NCBI GenBank assembly: GCA_963774945.1
Contig: CAVZHA010000015.1
Coordinates: 930,001 to 994,000 of the forward strand
DNA from: Trebonia sp963774945
GTDB lineage: Bacteria > Actinomycetota > Actinomycetes > Streptosporangiales > Streptosporangiaceae
Direction of reading: 5' to 3'
Length of the DNA: 64,000 nt
In this document: positions 1 through 11,903 of the stretch, piece by piece
How the letters are laid out: every line of letters starts with the position of its first letter
Numbering within the stretch: the stretch's first letter is position 1
The notes under the pieces: generated by a model
Seen by the model: the letters and a program-made list of their open reading frames with translations, nothing else
Database searches by the model: none
Told to the model about the DNA's origin: nothing
Made by a program: the position numbers and the translations under genes

Positions 1-914
1 GCCCAAGGTCGGCGGCAAGCCGCCGTTCTCGCTGGCGGCGCCGTCGGCCAAGCCGACGCTGGCGCACCACCGGGGCTTCGCCGCCGATGTCCCCGGACCG
101 CTGACGCCGTTCGCCCGTCCGCCGTTGCCCGGAGAGGGGGTGTGGCGGCTGGCGGAGGCGGTGCACGGCGAGCCCGGCCGTGTACGTGACGTTCCTGCGG
201 GTGGACAGCGTGCACACCTCGTACGTGGCTGGCATCGCGTCCTTCGACCAGCGGCTGGTCAGATTCCAGCTGCGCCCGGGTTCGCAGGACCCCGGGACCG
301 GCTTCGGCGGGGGCGAGTCGTGGATCCCGCCCGGGCAACGGGCCGGGCTGCTGGCGACGTTCAACGGCGGGTTCCGGCTGAACGCGTCGGCCGGCGGCTT
401 CTACCTGAACGGCAAGGCCAGCGGCGCGATCGTCGACGGCGCCGCTTCCGAGGTCTACTACCGGAACGGCACGATCACGGTCGGGCAGTGGGGCCGCGAC
501 GTTCGGATGACCCCTGCGGTGGTGGGGGTGCGGCAGAACCTGAAGCTCATTGTGGACCACGGCCGGGTGCCCGCCGCGGTCGACCAGAACGTGGAGACGA
601 GCTGGGGCGCCACCCTCGGCGGCAGCTACGACGTATGGCGCTCAGGCGTCGGCGTCACCGCCGACGGACGGATGATCTACGCGTACGGCCCGGCCCTCAG
701 CGTGCGCCAGCTCGCGGTCCTGCTGCAGCGGGCCGGCGCGACCGAGGCCATGCAACTGGACATCAACCCGTACTGGACCACCTTCGAGTACTACCAGGCG
801 CACGGCCACCCGGGCGATCCGCGGCCGGAGCCGTTGCTGCCGACGCAGCAGACCACCCCGTACCGCTACTACTCGGTCTACAGCCGCGATTTCACGGCGG
901 TGTTCGCCCGATGA
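1..914 (+). CDS. Phosphodiester glycosidase-domain protein (5' end outside window)
   Basis: The protein carries the NAGPA-type phosphodiester glycosidase fold: a NGGF segment ('ATFNGGFRLNASAGGFYLNG'), a Gly-rich core, and a C-terminal 'AMQLDINPYWTTFEYYQ' strand with the usual Asp-Asn. Members are usually exported and act on sugar phosphodiesters; the substrate here is unknown. The N-terminal part reads in frame 2 from base 2 (ending GEGVWRLAEAVHGEP) and continues in frame 3 from about 180 (VYVTFLRVDSVHTSY). The join is one extra G at 176/177 (GAG CCC-G-GCC GTG), so I read it as one gene with a consensus error. The stop overlaps the next start as ATGA, indicating an operon with the UbiA-family gene and a possible cell-envelope role. 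Confidence 0.8.
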
Positions 915-1840
915 TCCCTCCTGGCCAGGCGGCCGAGGTGACGGCCGCGCGAGCGGCCGGATCGCCGGGCGGGCGGCGGCTGCGCGCCGCGATCGCGACC
1001 TCCCGGCCGCGCCAGTGGCCCAAGAACCTCCTGGTCGTCGCCGCTCCGCTGGCCGGCGGGGTGCTTGGCCAGCCGGGCGTGCTGGGCCGAACCGTGGTCG
1101 CCGGGGCAGCGTTCCTGCTCGCCTCGGCCGCGGTCTACGCGGTCAACGACGTGGCCGACGCCGAGCGGGACAGGGCCCACCCGGTGAAGCGGTCACGGCC
1201 GGTCGCGGCCGGGGAACTGCCAGCGCGGCACGCTCTCGCGCTGGCGGTCGGATGCACGGTCCTGGCGCTCGGAGCGGGGCTGGCGATCGGCGCGCCGCTT
1301 CTCAGCGCGGCCGTGGCCGGCTACCTGGCGATCTCGTTCCTCTACTCGCTGGGGCTCAAGCACGTGCCGGGCGTGGAGGCGGCGCTGGTCGCGTCCGGGT
1401 TCCTGCTCCGGGTGCTCGGCGGGGCCGCGGCGAGCCGGGTCGAGCCGTCGGGATGGTTCCTGCTGGTGTGCTCGAGCGGAGCGCTCGGGGTCGCGATCGG
1501 CAAGCGCTACACCGAGCGCGTCACCCTGGGCGCAGAGGCGATGCGGCACCGCCCGGTGCTGCGCTCGTACAGCGCGCCGGTCCTGCGGCTGAGCCAGCTC
1601 GCCGCCGCCGCGCTGATGACCGCCTGCTATCTGCTGTGGGCGGCAGGCGAGGCCGGCCGCGTCCGCCCCTGGCACCTGATCAGCGCGATACCGCTCGCCG
1701 CGGCGCTGGGCCGGTTCGCGGTCCTCACCGGCCGCCGCACGGTCCGGCCGGTCGAGGACATGATCGCCAGGGACGGCGCGATGCTCGCCTGCGAGGCGGC
1801 CTGGCTGGCGCTGTTCCTCCTCGGGCTCGGTCTCCGATGA
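911..1840 (+). CDS. UbiA-family prenyltransferase, decaprenyl-phosphate phosphoribosyltransferase-like
   Basis: This is a polytopic membrane protein of 309 aa with about nine hydrophobic segments. The Asp-rich motif NDVADAERDRAHPVKRSRP (residues ~77-96) is the form seen in DPPR synthase (mycobacterial UbiA, Rv3806c), which transfers phosphoribose to polyprenyl phosphate for arabinan synthesis; length agrees (about 300 aa). A second acidic region lies near YTERVTLG. The ATG at 911 overlaps the upstream stop, so translation is probably coupled. Another polyprenyl acceptor role cannot be excluded from sequence alone. The reading frame is intact. Confidence 0.82.
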   Translation: MIPPGQAAEVTAARAAGSPGGRRLRAAIATSRPRQWPKNLLVVAAPLAGGVLGQPGVLGRTVVAGAAFLLASAAVYAVNDVADAERDRAHPVKRSRPVAAGELPARHALALAVGCTVLALGAGLAIGAPLLSAAVAGYLAISFLYSLGLKHVPGVEAALVASGFLLRVLGGAAASRVEPSGWFLLVCSSGALGVAIGKRYTERVTLGAEAMRHRPVLRSYSAPVLRLSQLAAAALMTACYLLWAAGEAGRVRPWHLISAIPLAAALGRFAVLTGRRTVRPVEDMIARDGAMLACEAAWLALFLLGLGLR

Positions 1841-1881
1841 GGGCCCGCCCGATCCGCCTTCTCGCAGGTAGATTCGGGTAG

Positions 1882-2565
1882 ATGCGAGTACTGGTGGCGG
1901 AGGACGACGAGCACCTCGGCGAGGTTCTCGCGCGCGGCCTGCGCGAGCAGGGGTACACCGTCGACCTGGCCCGCGATGGCGAGGCGGCCGGGACCTTCCT
2001 GCGCTTGTACGAGTACGCGGTCGCGGTGATCGACTGGCGGATGCCGCAGCTGTCGGGACTGGACCTGGTCCGGCAGCTCAGGCAGGGCCGACGAGGCAGC
2101 GTCGGGCAGGCCACGCCGGTCCTCATGCTGACCGCCAGGGACACGCCGGCCGACAGGATCGCCGGCCTGGACGGCGGCGCCGATGATTACCTGGTCAAGC
2201 CGTTCGACTTCGGTGAGCTGCTCGCCCGGTTGCGCGCGCTGCAGCGTCGAACCCGACCGGCTCAGCTCCGGCTTAAGGTCGGTGACCTGGAGTTCGATCC
2301 GGTCGCGAGGCACGCAGAGGTCGACGGCCGCTGCTCGCCCGCGCTCACCATGACCGAGCTCGGCATTCTGGAGACGTTGATGCGCCGGTCGCCTGGCGTC
2401 GCGACCAGGCTGGCGATCGCCCAGCAGGTCTGGCCGGACGAGGCGGACGCGTTCGGGTCGAACACCATCGACGTGCACCTGGCCCGGCTGCGGGCCAAGC
2501 TGGCGGGCGCCGGAGTGCGGATCGAGACCGTCCGCGGCGTCGGCTACCGGATCGTTTCCCGGTGA
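1882..2565 (+). CDS. OmpR/PhoB-family response regulator
   Basis: This is a 227-aa two-component regulator. The receiver domain (1-~115) has the acidic pair in AEDDE, the phospho-acceptor Asp51 in VIDWRMP, and the conserved Lys in YLVKPF. The C-terminal winged helix (~130-225) ends in the typical wing VRGVGYRIV. It acts as a DNA-binding partner of the kinase that follows, whose GTG start overlaps this gene's stop (GTGA). Targets cannot be read from the sequence. Confidence 0.93.
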   Translation: MRVLVAEDDEHLGEVLARGLREQGYTVDLARDGEAAGTFLRLYEYAVAVIDWRMPQLSGLDLVRQLRQGRRGSVGQATPVLMLTARDTPADRIAGLDGGADDYLVKPFDFGELLARLRALQRRTRPAQLRLKVGDLEFDPVARHAEVDGRCSPALTMTELGILETLMRRSPGVATRLAIAQQVWPDEADAFGSNTIDVHLARLRAKLAGAGVRIETVRGVGYRIVSR

Positions 2566-3815
2566 GGGCAGGGCCGGCCCTCCGCGTCGCCGCCGTCGCG
2601 ACGCTGCTGATCGCGTGCGTCTACGCGATCGCCGCCTCGGCGGTCTTCGCGGTGTCGTCCACCCGGCTGACCGGCCAGGCCGACGCCCGGCTGAGCCAGA
2701 TGCTGGCCAGCGCCAGGCACAACCCGGCCGACCTGATCCGCGACTCACGCCCGGGTCAAGACGGCGACGGTGATGACGACGCGGACGGCGACACCGACAA
2801 CAGCCCCGCCTACCTCTGGATCATCACCGGGACCGCGGGCGGTGATCCGGTGATCGCCGCCCGGTCGGCCGCGGCTCCGGCCCTCCCCGCCAGCGTGCTG
2901 CGGACCCTGCCCGCCCCCGGCCGGCCGGTAACCGCCGACCTCGGGCACGCCCGGTCCTACCGGCTGCTCACCGCGCGGAACCCGGCCGGCGAGCTGGTGG
3001 CGGGTCTCAGCCAGACGGCGAATGCGCATACTCTGCATCTGCTGCGCGACGGCGAGCTCGTCGTCGGCCCGGTGCTGCTGCTGGCCATGTTCGGCGGTTC
3101 GCTGATCGTCGGGATGCGGGCGCTCGCCCCGGTGGAGCAGGCGCGGCGCCGGCAGCTAGAGTTCACCGCCGACGCGTCGCACGAGCTGCGGACCCCGCTC
3201 AGCGTCCTACGGGCGGAGGTCGATGTTGCGCTCAGCGCCCGACGTCCGGCCGCCGCCTACCGGGACTCGCTGATCCGGGTCCGGTCCGAGGGCGAGCGGC
3301 TCAGCCGGCTCGTCGATGACCTGCTGTGGCTGGCGAGGTTCGACTCTGAGCCGCCGCCGCCCGGAGACGAGCCGATCGACGTGGCCACCCTGGCGGCCAC
3401 CTGCGCGGACCGGTTCCGCGCGGTCGGCCCGGCGGTCACCGCCGATACCGGCGGCGGCCCGGCGCTGATCAGCGCGCCGCCGGAGTGGATCGACCGGCTG
3501 ATGGGCGTCTTGATGGACAACGCGTGCCGCTACGCGGGCCCGGACGGGCAGGTGCGGATCAGCGTCAGAGCCGAGGGTGGGCGGCTGGCGCTCGCGATCG
3601 AGGACAGCGGTCCCGGTGTCCCCGAGGAACAGCGGCCGCGTCTGTTCGACCGGTTCCAGCGGGCCGAGGACAGCGGCAGCGGGGCCGGCCTGGGCCTGGC
3701 AATCGGCGACTCCATCGTCCGGTCGACGGCGGGCCGCTGGCGGGTGGCCGACTCGCCGCTCGGCGGGGCCCTGTTTGAGGTCTCCTGGAAGCACCAGCGG
3801 AAGCTGCCGGGCTGA
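2562..3815 (+). CDS. Sensor histidine kinase
   Basis: This 417-aa membrane kinase has a first membrane segment at ~8-32, an extracytoplasmic loop of ~130 residues and a second segment at ~166-188. The dimerization/phosphoacceptor helix is FTADASHELRTPLS (His207), followed by an HATPase domain with N box MDNACRYA, G1 DSGPGVP and G2 GAGLGLAI. No clear HAMP domain separates membrane and HisKA. The sensor loop holds a very acidic stretch (GQDGDGDDDADGDTDN, ~66-80), which may bind cations; that is inference. It is partnered with the overlapping regulator upstream. Confidence 0.92.
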   Translation: MRAGPALRVAAVATLLIACVYAIAASAVFAVSSTRLTGQADARLSQMLASARHNPADLIRDSRPGQDGDGDDDADGDTDNSPAYLWIITGTAGGDPVIAARSAAAPALPASVLRTLPAPGRPVTADLGHARSYRLLTARNPAGELVAGLSQTANAHTLHLLRDGELVVGPVLLLAMFGGSLIVGMRALAPVEQARRRQLEFTADASHELRTPLSVLRAEVDVALSARRPAAAYRDSLIRVRSEGERLSRLVDDLLWLARFDSEPPPPGDEPIDVATLAATCADRFRAVGPAVTADTGGGPALISAPPEWIDRLMGVLMDNACRYAGPDGQVRISVRAEGGRLALAIEDSGPGVPEEQRPRLFDRFQRAEDSGSGAGLGLAIGDSIVRSTAGRWRVADSPLGGALFEVSWKHQRKLPG

Positions 3816-3876
3816 GCCGGGGCTTCCGCGCAGGCCACTGCGTCGGCCGATACCGCGCGTCGGGCCGGGTGCCTGG

Positions 3877-4675
3877 TTACGCCCGCGTCGGGTAACCGCG
3901 GCGCGCTGAGCGGGAAATGCCCGGTCCGCAGGCGGCCGCCGTCGAGGCCGATGATCAGTGCCTCGTAGCCTTCGAGTGGCTCGATGAAGGCCAGGCCGGG
4001 CTCGCCCGCCACCGCGAGGGCAGTGGCGAGCGCGTCCGCCAGGCCGAGGTCGGGCCCGGTCACGCTGGCCGAGCCGACCCGGACGGCCGGGCACCCCGAG
4101 TGCGGGTCAATCAGGTGACAGCCGCGCTCGTAGCTCCCCGAGGTGGCGATGGCCCCGGTGAGCGAGACGATCTCCGCCAGCCGCCGCGGCGCGGCCGGGT
4201 CGGCGATGCCGACCCGGAACGGCTCGCCGCGGCCAGGATCACCGTAACTGGCGATGTCACCGGCCGCATTCACCATGGCGCCGCTGATGCACGGCGCGGT
4301 GAACGCAGCGAGCGCCCGCTGGGCCGCCCAGCCCTTCACCAGGCCGGTCGGGTCCAGCCCGCCCGGCATCGCCCACGGATCGAACCAGCCACCGGACAGC
4401 TCCCGCGCGACCGCGCACCGGGACAGCACGTCGGCCACCTCCTCCGGGGCGTCCGCGACCGTGAGCTCGCGGGCGCGCAGGCGGCTGATCGCGCTGCCCG
4501 GCTGCCAGGTGCTGAACACCTCGTCGGCGCGCTGCAGGACGGCCCTGGCCTCGATGAGCTGCCGGCCGACCTCGTCGATGTCGGCCGCCGAGACAGCGCG
4601 GGAGGTATACACGTCGATGGTCACGATCGTGCCCATCACGTTCTCGAGGTGATGGACCGGACGAGCGAGGCTCAC
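3877..4675 (-). CDS. apbE: FAD:protein FMN transferase (ApbE)
   Basis: ApbE enzymes take FMN from FAD and attach it covalently to a Thr/Ser of an FMN-binding protein. Family signatures seen are MGTIVTIDVY near the N-terminus, the GLDPTGLVKGWAAQRAL block, NAAGDIASYG, ATSGSYERG and the metal-site region LGLADALATALAV. The nominal frame has no stop until 3530, antisense to the kinase. One extra base near 3890 (CCC-G-ACG) would bring a TAA at 3877-3879 into frame and give ~265 aa, a normal length, so I place the end there. The GTG start overlaps the stop of the FMN-binding gene, its likely substrate. Confidence 0.88.
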
Positions 4676-5202
4676 TGGAAGCCCAGGCTGTGCAGCGCCG
4701 ACTGAAGTGACTGGGTGAATCCCGCGCTGGTGTAGCTCGCACCAGACACCCCCTGGATGTTGGCGCTCTGCGCCTGCATGGCCTCCTGCTCGAGGATCGG
4801 GATGGCCTGCTGGTCGATGGATTCCGAGCGTGGGTTGCCGCCGTCGTCGATCGACGCGATCCCCACGTTGAGGATCTTGGTCCCGGACACGGTGACCTTG
4901 ACCGACATGACGCCGTAGCTGTAGTCGACGCCCGAGCCGACCGCGCTCCGCGTCCCGCCGCTCGTCCCCGCCGCCGGGCTGGCCGGCCTGGCCGTCGCGG
5001 CCGGGCGGCCGGACGAGGACCGCTGGCCAGACGGCGCCGCCCGTCCGGTCGACGAGGCTCGCGGGCCGGTCGACGCGGCCGGCTGGCCGCCGGCCGCGGC
5101 CGGCAGCGCGCCCAGGCTCAGCTTGGCCGGCGTGGTGTGGAAGGCCAGCACGCCGGCCAGGCCGGCCACGGTCGCGCCGATGACGATCGGTGCCCTCTTC
5201 AT
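4672..5202 (-). CDS. FMN-binding domain protein, likely covalently flavinylated
   Basis: This 176-aa protein has an N-terminal membrane anchor or signal (~6-22), a Ser/Pro/Ala/Gly-rich linker (~30-90) and a C-terminal FMN-binding domain (~92-176). The domain carries the flavinylation motif SGASYTS at ~143-149, where ApbE attaches FMN through a phosphoester to Ser/Thr. It sits between the ferric-reductase-like membrane protein (9-nt gap) and apbE (overlap), so it probably relays electrons outside the membrane. The physiological acceptor is unknown. Confidence 0.9.
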   Translation of the reverse strand: MKRAPIVIGATVAGLAGVLAFHTTPAKLSLGALPAAAGGQPAASTGPRASSTGRAAPSGQRSSSGRPAATARPASPAAGTSGGTRSAVGSGVDYSYGVMSVKVTVSGTKILNVGIASIDDGGNPRSESIDQQAIPILEQEAMQAQSANIQGVSGASYTSAGFTQSLQSALHSLGFQ

Positions 5203-5211
5203 GGCTGCCTC

Positions 5212-6610
5212 CTAGAACCCGAACGCTTCGATGTGGATCTGCTCACTCGACACCCGGAGCCGCCTGGCGCTCCTGGCGACTTCGGAGCTGAACTCGCCGG
5301 GCCCGCATACGTAGACGTCACGGGCGGAGATGTCGGGCACGATCCTGGCCAGCGTGCGCGCGTCGAACCGCACCTGGTGCCGCGGGCCGACCACCTCGTA
5401 GAGCCGGCCCCCGCGCTGCGCGACCAGCTCGGCGACCTCCCGGCGGTGGATCAGGTCGTGGACGGTGGACGCGCGCAGCAGCACCACCACGTCCGTCCAC
5501 CGTGGCAGGTCCTCCAGCATCGCGCGCAACGGGGTGACGCCCACCCCGGCCCCGACGAGCAGGACGGCCTCCGATCTGCGGGCGCGGCCGGTGAACGTGC
5601 CGTAGGGGCCCTCGATGGCGACCCGGGTGCCCGGCCGCAGGCGGGCCGCCGCGCGGCTCTGGTCCCCGAGCCCTTTAATCGTTATCCGGAGGTAGTCGCC
5701 CGCGTGGCAGCGCCGACAGGGAGTAGGGGTGCGCCTGCCACCACTGGTCCCCGGTGAGGAAGCGCCAGAGGAGGAACTGCCCGCCGGATACCGGGAGCCG
5801 GTCCAGCCGTCGCCCCCGGCAGATGACCGAGACGACGCCGGGCGCCTCGGGGCGGACCTCCACGACGCGGAGCTGATGCCGCAGGCTCCGCCCGATCGGC
5901 AGCAGCACCCGGAACGCCAGCACCACACCCGCCGTGGCCGCCCAGATCATCATCCACAGGTCCCTGACCAGCGGGTGGCCGACGAACGAGACCCCGGTGG
6001 CGATCTGGTGCGCGAATGCGAGCGCGAGCCCGAGATAGAGGTACAGGTGGACGACCCACCAGGTCTCGTACCGCATTCGCCGCTTAACCAGCCGCACCGA
6101 GGTGACCGCGGCCAGCACGAGCAGCCCGAAGCCGGCGAAGGCGGCGAGCATGTCCGGGTAGGAGGTGACCAGCACCCAGACTTCGCGCAGCGTCCCGGAC
6201 TGAGCCGCCTGCGCGTAGCCGAGGGTGATCAGCGCAACGTGGGCGGCGATGAGGCCCAGTGCCCACAGGCTTACCTGGCGATGCCAGCGGACCAGCTGAT
6301 CCTGCCCGGCCGCCCGCTCCAGCCAGGGCAGCCGGGCCACCAGCAGCACCATGATCAGCATGAGGTAGGTCCCGCTGAAGCCGGCCAGCCGGCCCGCGGC
6401 GGTCAGCAGGCCGCCGGGCGCCCGCAGCGCCCCGGCTGACTCGCCGGTGACGACCGCGGCCAGCACCGCGCCGGCGCCCAGGCCCGCGAGGGCCGCGCAC
6501 CCGTCGACCAGGCCGGGCCGCGGCGTCGGCGCGGGTCGTTGAACGGTGCGGGTCGTCCGTCGGTCGTGCTGCATACCGCCGAGGTTTGCTGACGGAGATG
6601 ACAGCCACAT
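5212..6610 (-). CDS. Ferric-reductase-like membrane oxidoreductase with FAD/NAD-binding domain
   Basis: The N-terminal ~200 residues hold about six membrane helices with His residues suited to heme ligation (LVRWHRQVSLWALGLIAAH, WWVVHLYLYLGLALAFAHQ). They are followed by a ferredoxin-reductase FAD domain (HPYSLSA) and an NAD-binding domain (LLVGAGVGVTPL, VYVCGPGEF). Total ~465 aa, normal for this family. The gene reads in two frames joined by one extra base at ~5698 (GGG-C-GAC), consistent with a consensus error. It probably takes electrons from NAD(P)H across the membrane to the FMN-binding protein. The start could also be the Met at 6574. Confidence 0.88.
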
Positions 6611-6690
6611 GAAGCCGCGACCGGGCCGGAACTGATCCGCCAGTCGCTCATCCGGTCGCGGCCGGGGCGCGCGGTGGCGGCCCGGCCGGC

Positions 6691-6745
6691 GCCGGCTAGC
6701 GGCGGCTAGCGGCGGCTAGCGGCGGCTAGCGGCGGCTAGCGGCGG
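6691..6745. repeat. 10-bp tandem repeat (GGCGGCTAGC)
   Basis: Four to five direct copies of GGCGGCTAGC lie at the 3' end of the glycosyltransferase gene. Each copy contains a stop codon when read on the minus strand, and the gene's own stop at 6736 is in one of them. No other function is visible. Confidence 0.9.
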
Positions 6746-8758
6746 GCGTACAGGCCGGCCGCCGGGACGTAGCGGCGACCAGTGGGGTCTCCCGCGAGGC
6801 CGATGAGGCGGAAGTGGCTGGTGAAGTAGGCATCGAGCGGCCGGTTCCAGGGAATCTCCTGGAAGGAGCCGGAGGTGAGCCAGATGTACTGCGCCCGGTC
6901 GAGCGCCGTCTGCCACAGGGCGACCACGGACCGGAGCTGGGCGGGCGTGTCGTAGATATAGCGGCCGCTGGTCATCGCGATCATCGTGCCGAGCGGATCG
7001 ACCAGGGCCGGGCAGCCGGGGACGTCGGAGTAGAACCGGTCGGCCGCCACCGTGAAGGCCGCGCCGTTGCTGACCACGCAGGCGCCAGCCGGAATGAGCA
7101 GGTCGGCGGCGGCCGACACCTGAACGCCGCGCAGCGGAGCTTCCGCCCGGAACTGGCGGTACCCGAGTCCGATGATCAGGAGCACGGTCGCGGCGGCCAC
7201 TGTCGCCTGCAGCATCGTCGGGCGGCCCGGGTTCCGGGCCGACTCGGCGGGGTTGCCGGTCAGCCCGGCTGGGTTCACGGCCGACGTGGCCGGGTTCGGG
7301 ACCGTGCGGGGGCGCCCGGTCAGACACGGGCGCCCGAACAGGTTCGGGACCGTGCGGAGGCGCCCGCAGGGGTGGGTCGGCCGGCTGCGGCCGGTCAGCC
7401 GGCTCACGGGCAGCGCCGACGCGAGCGCCAGAAACGGGGCGTCGAACGCGCCGTAGTGCGTGTAATAGAGCCTCGGCCACAGCAGCATGGTCGTGACCGC
7501 CACCGCGCAGGCCGCTGCGTAGGCGTCGAGAGCGTAGGCGTCGAGAGCGTAGGCGTCGAGAGCGTGGGCGTCGAGAGCGTGGGCGTCGAGCCCGTGGCCG
7601 TCGGGCCTGCGGGCGTCGAGGGCGCGGGCGTTCGGGCCGTCTGACGACCTGAATCCGAGCGGCCGGCCGCCGAGCAGCATCCGTCCGAGGAGCCTGCCTC
7701 CTTCAAGCGGCCGGCTGCGGGGCAGGTAGGCCGCGGCGCAGCAGCCGATCAGGGCCGCCACGATCGCCGCGAGCAGCGGCCGCTCGTGCGGCCAGAAGGG
7801 ATGCAGGCCGAGTCCGGCCAGGTCGGCGAGGCGCTGCGCCAGGTGCCTGGACCCGTTGGCGTTTCTGACCAGCTGGCCGATCAGCACGCCGCGGGCGAGG
7901 GCGGCCGGGGCGAGCAGGGCGAACGGAAGCAGGGGGACGCCGAGGCCGATGGCGGCGCCTGCGGCCAGCGTCGCCGTCGGCCGGATCCGGCGCGCGGCCA
8001 CGAGCACCAGCAGCGCCGCGATCGCGAGCGGGAGCAGCGCCCAGATTTTGATCGCGACGGCGAAGCCGAACAGGAGCCCGCCGGCGAGCAGACGGGTCCG
8101 GTCCGACCAGCGGGCCGCGCGCGGCGCGGCGGGGGAAAGCCGAGGAGCGGAGCCCGCCAGCCGATCGCGGTCGAAGATCGCGACGGCGCCGGCCAGGCAG
8201 AACAGGTTCAGCCAGGGCTCGAGCAGGAAGGTGTGGGCGGCGACTGATCGCATCCGGGTAGACGGCGTACAGGCCGCAGGCGATGCCCGCCGCGACCGGG
8301 CCTCGGTGCCTCACCAGCAGGCCGAGCAGGACGACGTTGGCGGTGTCGGCGCCGACGGTCAGCGTCCGCGCGGCCGCCAGGCCCCAGGCGGTCCCGGCGA
8401 CCTTGGCCAGCAGCGCGGCCGGCGCCATCAGGAGCATGGCGCCCGGCGGCTGCACCATGGAGAAATCGCGGTACGGGATTACCCCGGCGACGAGGCGCAG
8501 CGCGTTACCGAACAGCACCCCGTCGTCGTACTCGGTCACGCCGAAGAGGTAGCCCGGCCGCGTCAGCTGGTAGGCGCGCAGGAAAAAGGCGAGCGACGCG
8601 CAGGCCGCGATGACCGCCCAGAGCGCAGGCTGGCTTTCGGTCAGCCGGCGCAGGCGCGCGGCGGCCCGAACGGACGTCGCGCCGTTACGCGGATGGCGAG
8701 TGTGCTGTGTGTTCGTCACGCGACGATCTCCCGACGCCGTCCTCGTACCCTCAGTCAC
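6736..8758 (-). CDS. Membrane glycosyltransferase, GT39/GT83-like (ArnT/PMT fold)
   Basis: This is a polytopic protein of ~670 aa. The first periplasmic loop has the acidic signature VTEYDDGVLFGNALRLVAGVIPYRDF, as in lipid-linked-sugar glycosyltransferases of the PMT/ArnT type. Two frames join at ~8242 (AGT-C-GCC), giving YPDAIS-AAHTFLLEPWLNLF across the break. About 300 residues further on is a low-complexity loop with pentapeptide repeats LDA(Y/H)A (bases ~7515-7605) and a second loop with repeated RTVPN segments (~7270-7370); both lie between membrane helices. Substrate is unknown. It is divergent from pepA. Confidence 0.8.
7515..7605. repeat. 15-bp tandem repeat inside glycosyltransferase gene
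   Basis: About six copies of AGCGTAGGCGTCGAG and variants occur here. The 15-bp period keeps frame and encodes LDAYA/LDAHA pentapeptides in a loop of the membrane glycosyltransferase. Confidence 0.92.
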
Positions 8759-8901
8759 CCACTGAAATCAGAAGGTAATGACATAGGCTGGAGGTGATCG
8801 TAGCGAAGATCCGCCGACTGGGCGGGAACTTAGTGTGCGGTGGGTCACGGCCGGGCTCTGGGTAGCATCCGAGCGGGGCAGGGTGCAATAACATCGGCAG
8901 C

Positions 8902-10432
<1,531 letters not shown>

Positions 10433-10489
10433 GCGCGCCGCGATGACATGATTGGCACACTGACCTTAGGTCAAGAAGAGGGGATTACC

Positions 10490-11888
10490 GTGGCAGAGGG
10501 CGGCCATTACGACATCGTCATTCTCGGCGGCGGCAGCGGCGGGTACGCCTGCGCGCTGCGCGCGGCCGAGCTTGGCAAGCGCGTGGCCCTAATCGAGAAG
10601 GACAAGGTCGGCGGGACCTGCCTGCACCGGGGCTGCATCCCCACCAAGGCGCTGCTGCATGCGGCCGAGGTGGCCGACTCGACCCGGGAGTCGGAGAAGT
10701 TCGGGGTCCGGGCCACGTTCGAGGGCATCGAGATGCCCGCGGTCCTCTCCTACCAGCAGGGTGTCGTCGAGCGGCTCTGGAAGGGGCTGCAGTCCACCCT
10801 CGCGAGCAGGAAGATCGACACGATCGCGGGCGAGGGCCGGCTGACGTCGGCCGAACTCGGTCGCCGTGGGCGACGCGACCTACACCGGGGACTACGTCGT
10901 GCTCGCGACCGGGTCGGTGCCGCGATCGCTGCCGGGGCTGTCAATCGACGGCTCGCGGGTGATCTCGTCCGACGAGGGGCTCTCGCTCGACCGGGTGCCC
11001 AAGTCGGCGATCATCCTCGGCGGCGGCGTCATCGGGGTGGAGTTCGCCTCGGTGTGGCGTTCCTTCGGCGCCGACGTGACGATCGTCGAGATGGCGCCGC
11101 AGCTGCTCCCGCTCGAGGACGAGGCGTCGGCCAAGGTGCTGCAGCGGGTGTTCCGGCGGCGCGGGATCGCGTTCGAGCTCGGCACCCCGTTCCAGTCGGT
11201 CTCCTACACCGACGACGGCGTCTCGGTCACGCTCGGCAACGGCAAGGTCCTGGCGGCGGAGATCCTGCTGGTGGCGGTCGGCCGCGGGCCGGTCTCTGCC
11301 GACCTCGGCTACGAGACCGTAGGCGTGGCCATGAGCCGCGGCTACGTGGACGTCGACGGCTACTGCCGGACGTCGGTGCCGAACATCTTCGCGGTCGGCG
11401 ACCTGGTCGCCACCCCGCAGCTCGCGCACGTCGGCTTCGCCGAGGGCATTCTCGTGGCGGAGCAGATCGGCGGGCTTGACGTGCGGCCGATCGACTACGA
11501 CGGGGTGCCGCGCATCACCTACTCCGAGCCCGAGGTCGCCTCGGTCGGCATCACCTCCGCCCAGGCGGCCGAGCGGGGTATCAACGTGGTCGAGGTGAAC
11601 TACCCGCTCGGCGGCAACGGCAGGTCGGTCATCCTTGGCACGCAAGGCCAGGCGAAGGTCATCGCCGAGGCGCCGTCGGCACCGGGCGGGAAGCCGGGCC
11701 GGGTGCTCGGCGTCCACCTCGTCGGCAGCCGGGTCGGCGAGCTGATCGCCGAGGCGCAGCTCATCGTCAACTGGGACGCCGAGCCCGATGACGTCGCCGC
11801 GCTGATCCACCCGCACCCGACCCAGTCCGAGATCATCGGCGAGGCGCACCTGGCGCTCGCCGGCAAGCCACTGCATTTCCACGCGTAA
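10490..11888 (+). CDS. lpdA: Dihydrolipoyl dehydrogenase (E3)
   Basis: E3 reoxidises the lipoyl group of 2-oxoacid dehydrogenase complexes with NAD. It has the FAD-binding GGGSGGYACALRAAELG, redox disulfide in GGTCLHRGCIPTKALL, NAD-binding GGGVIGVEFAS, FAD-binding FAVGDLVATPQLAH, and the C-terminal catalytic HPHPTQSE. I chose GTG 10490, preceded by AAGAAGAGGGG, rather than ATG 10448. One extra base at 10853 (GCC-G-AAC) splits the frame; the rebuilt protein is ~465 aa. The E2 gene starts 15 bases downstream. Confidence 0.95.
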
Positions 11889-11903
11889 GGAGTTACTACC
11901 GAC

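Noticed and set aside
125..910. Long frame-2 ORF fusing the region before UbiA to UbiA
   Set aside because: Only its first ~17 codons and the part from 911 look coding. Between them the frame-3 glycosidase is the real gene; the frame is open because of base composition.
3530..3876. C-terminal 115 residues of the nominal ApbE frame
   Set aside because: They are antisense to the histidine kinase, low in family similarity, and vanish if one extra base near 3890 is removed.
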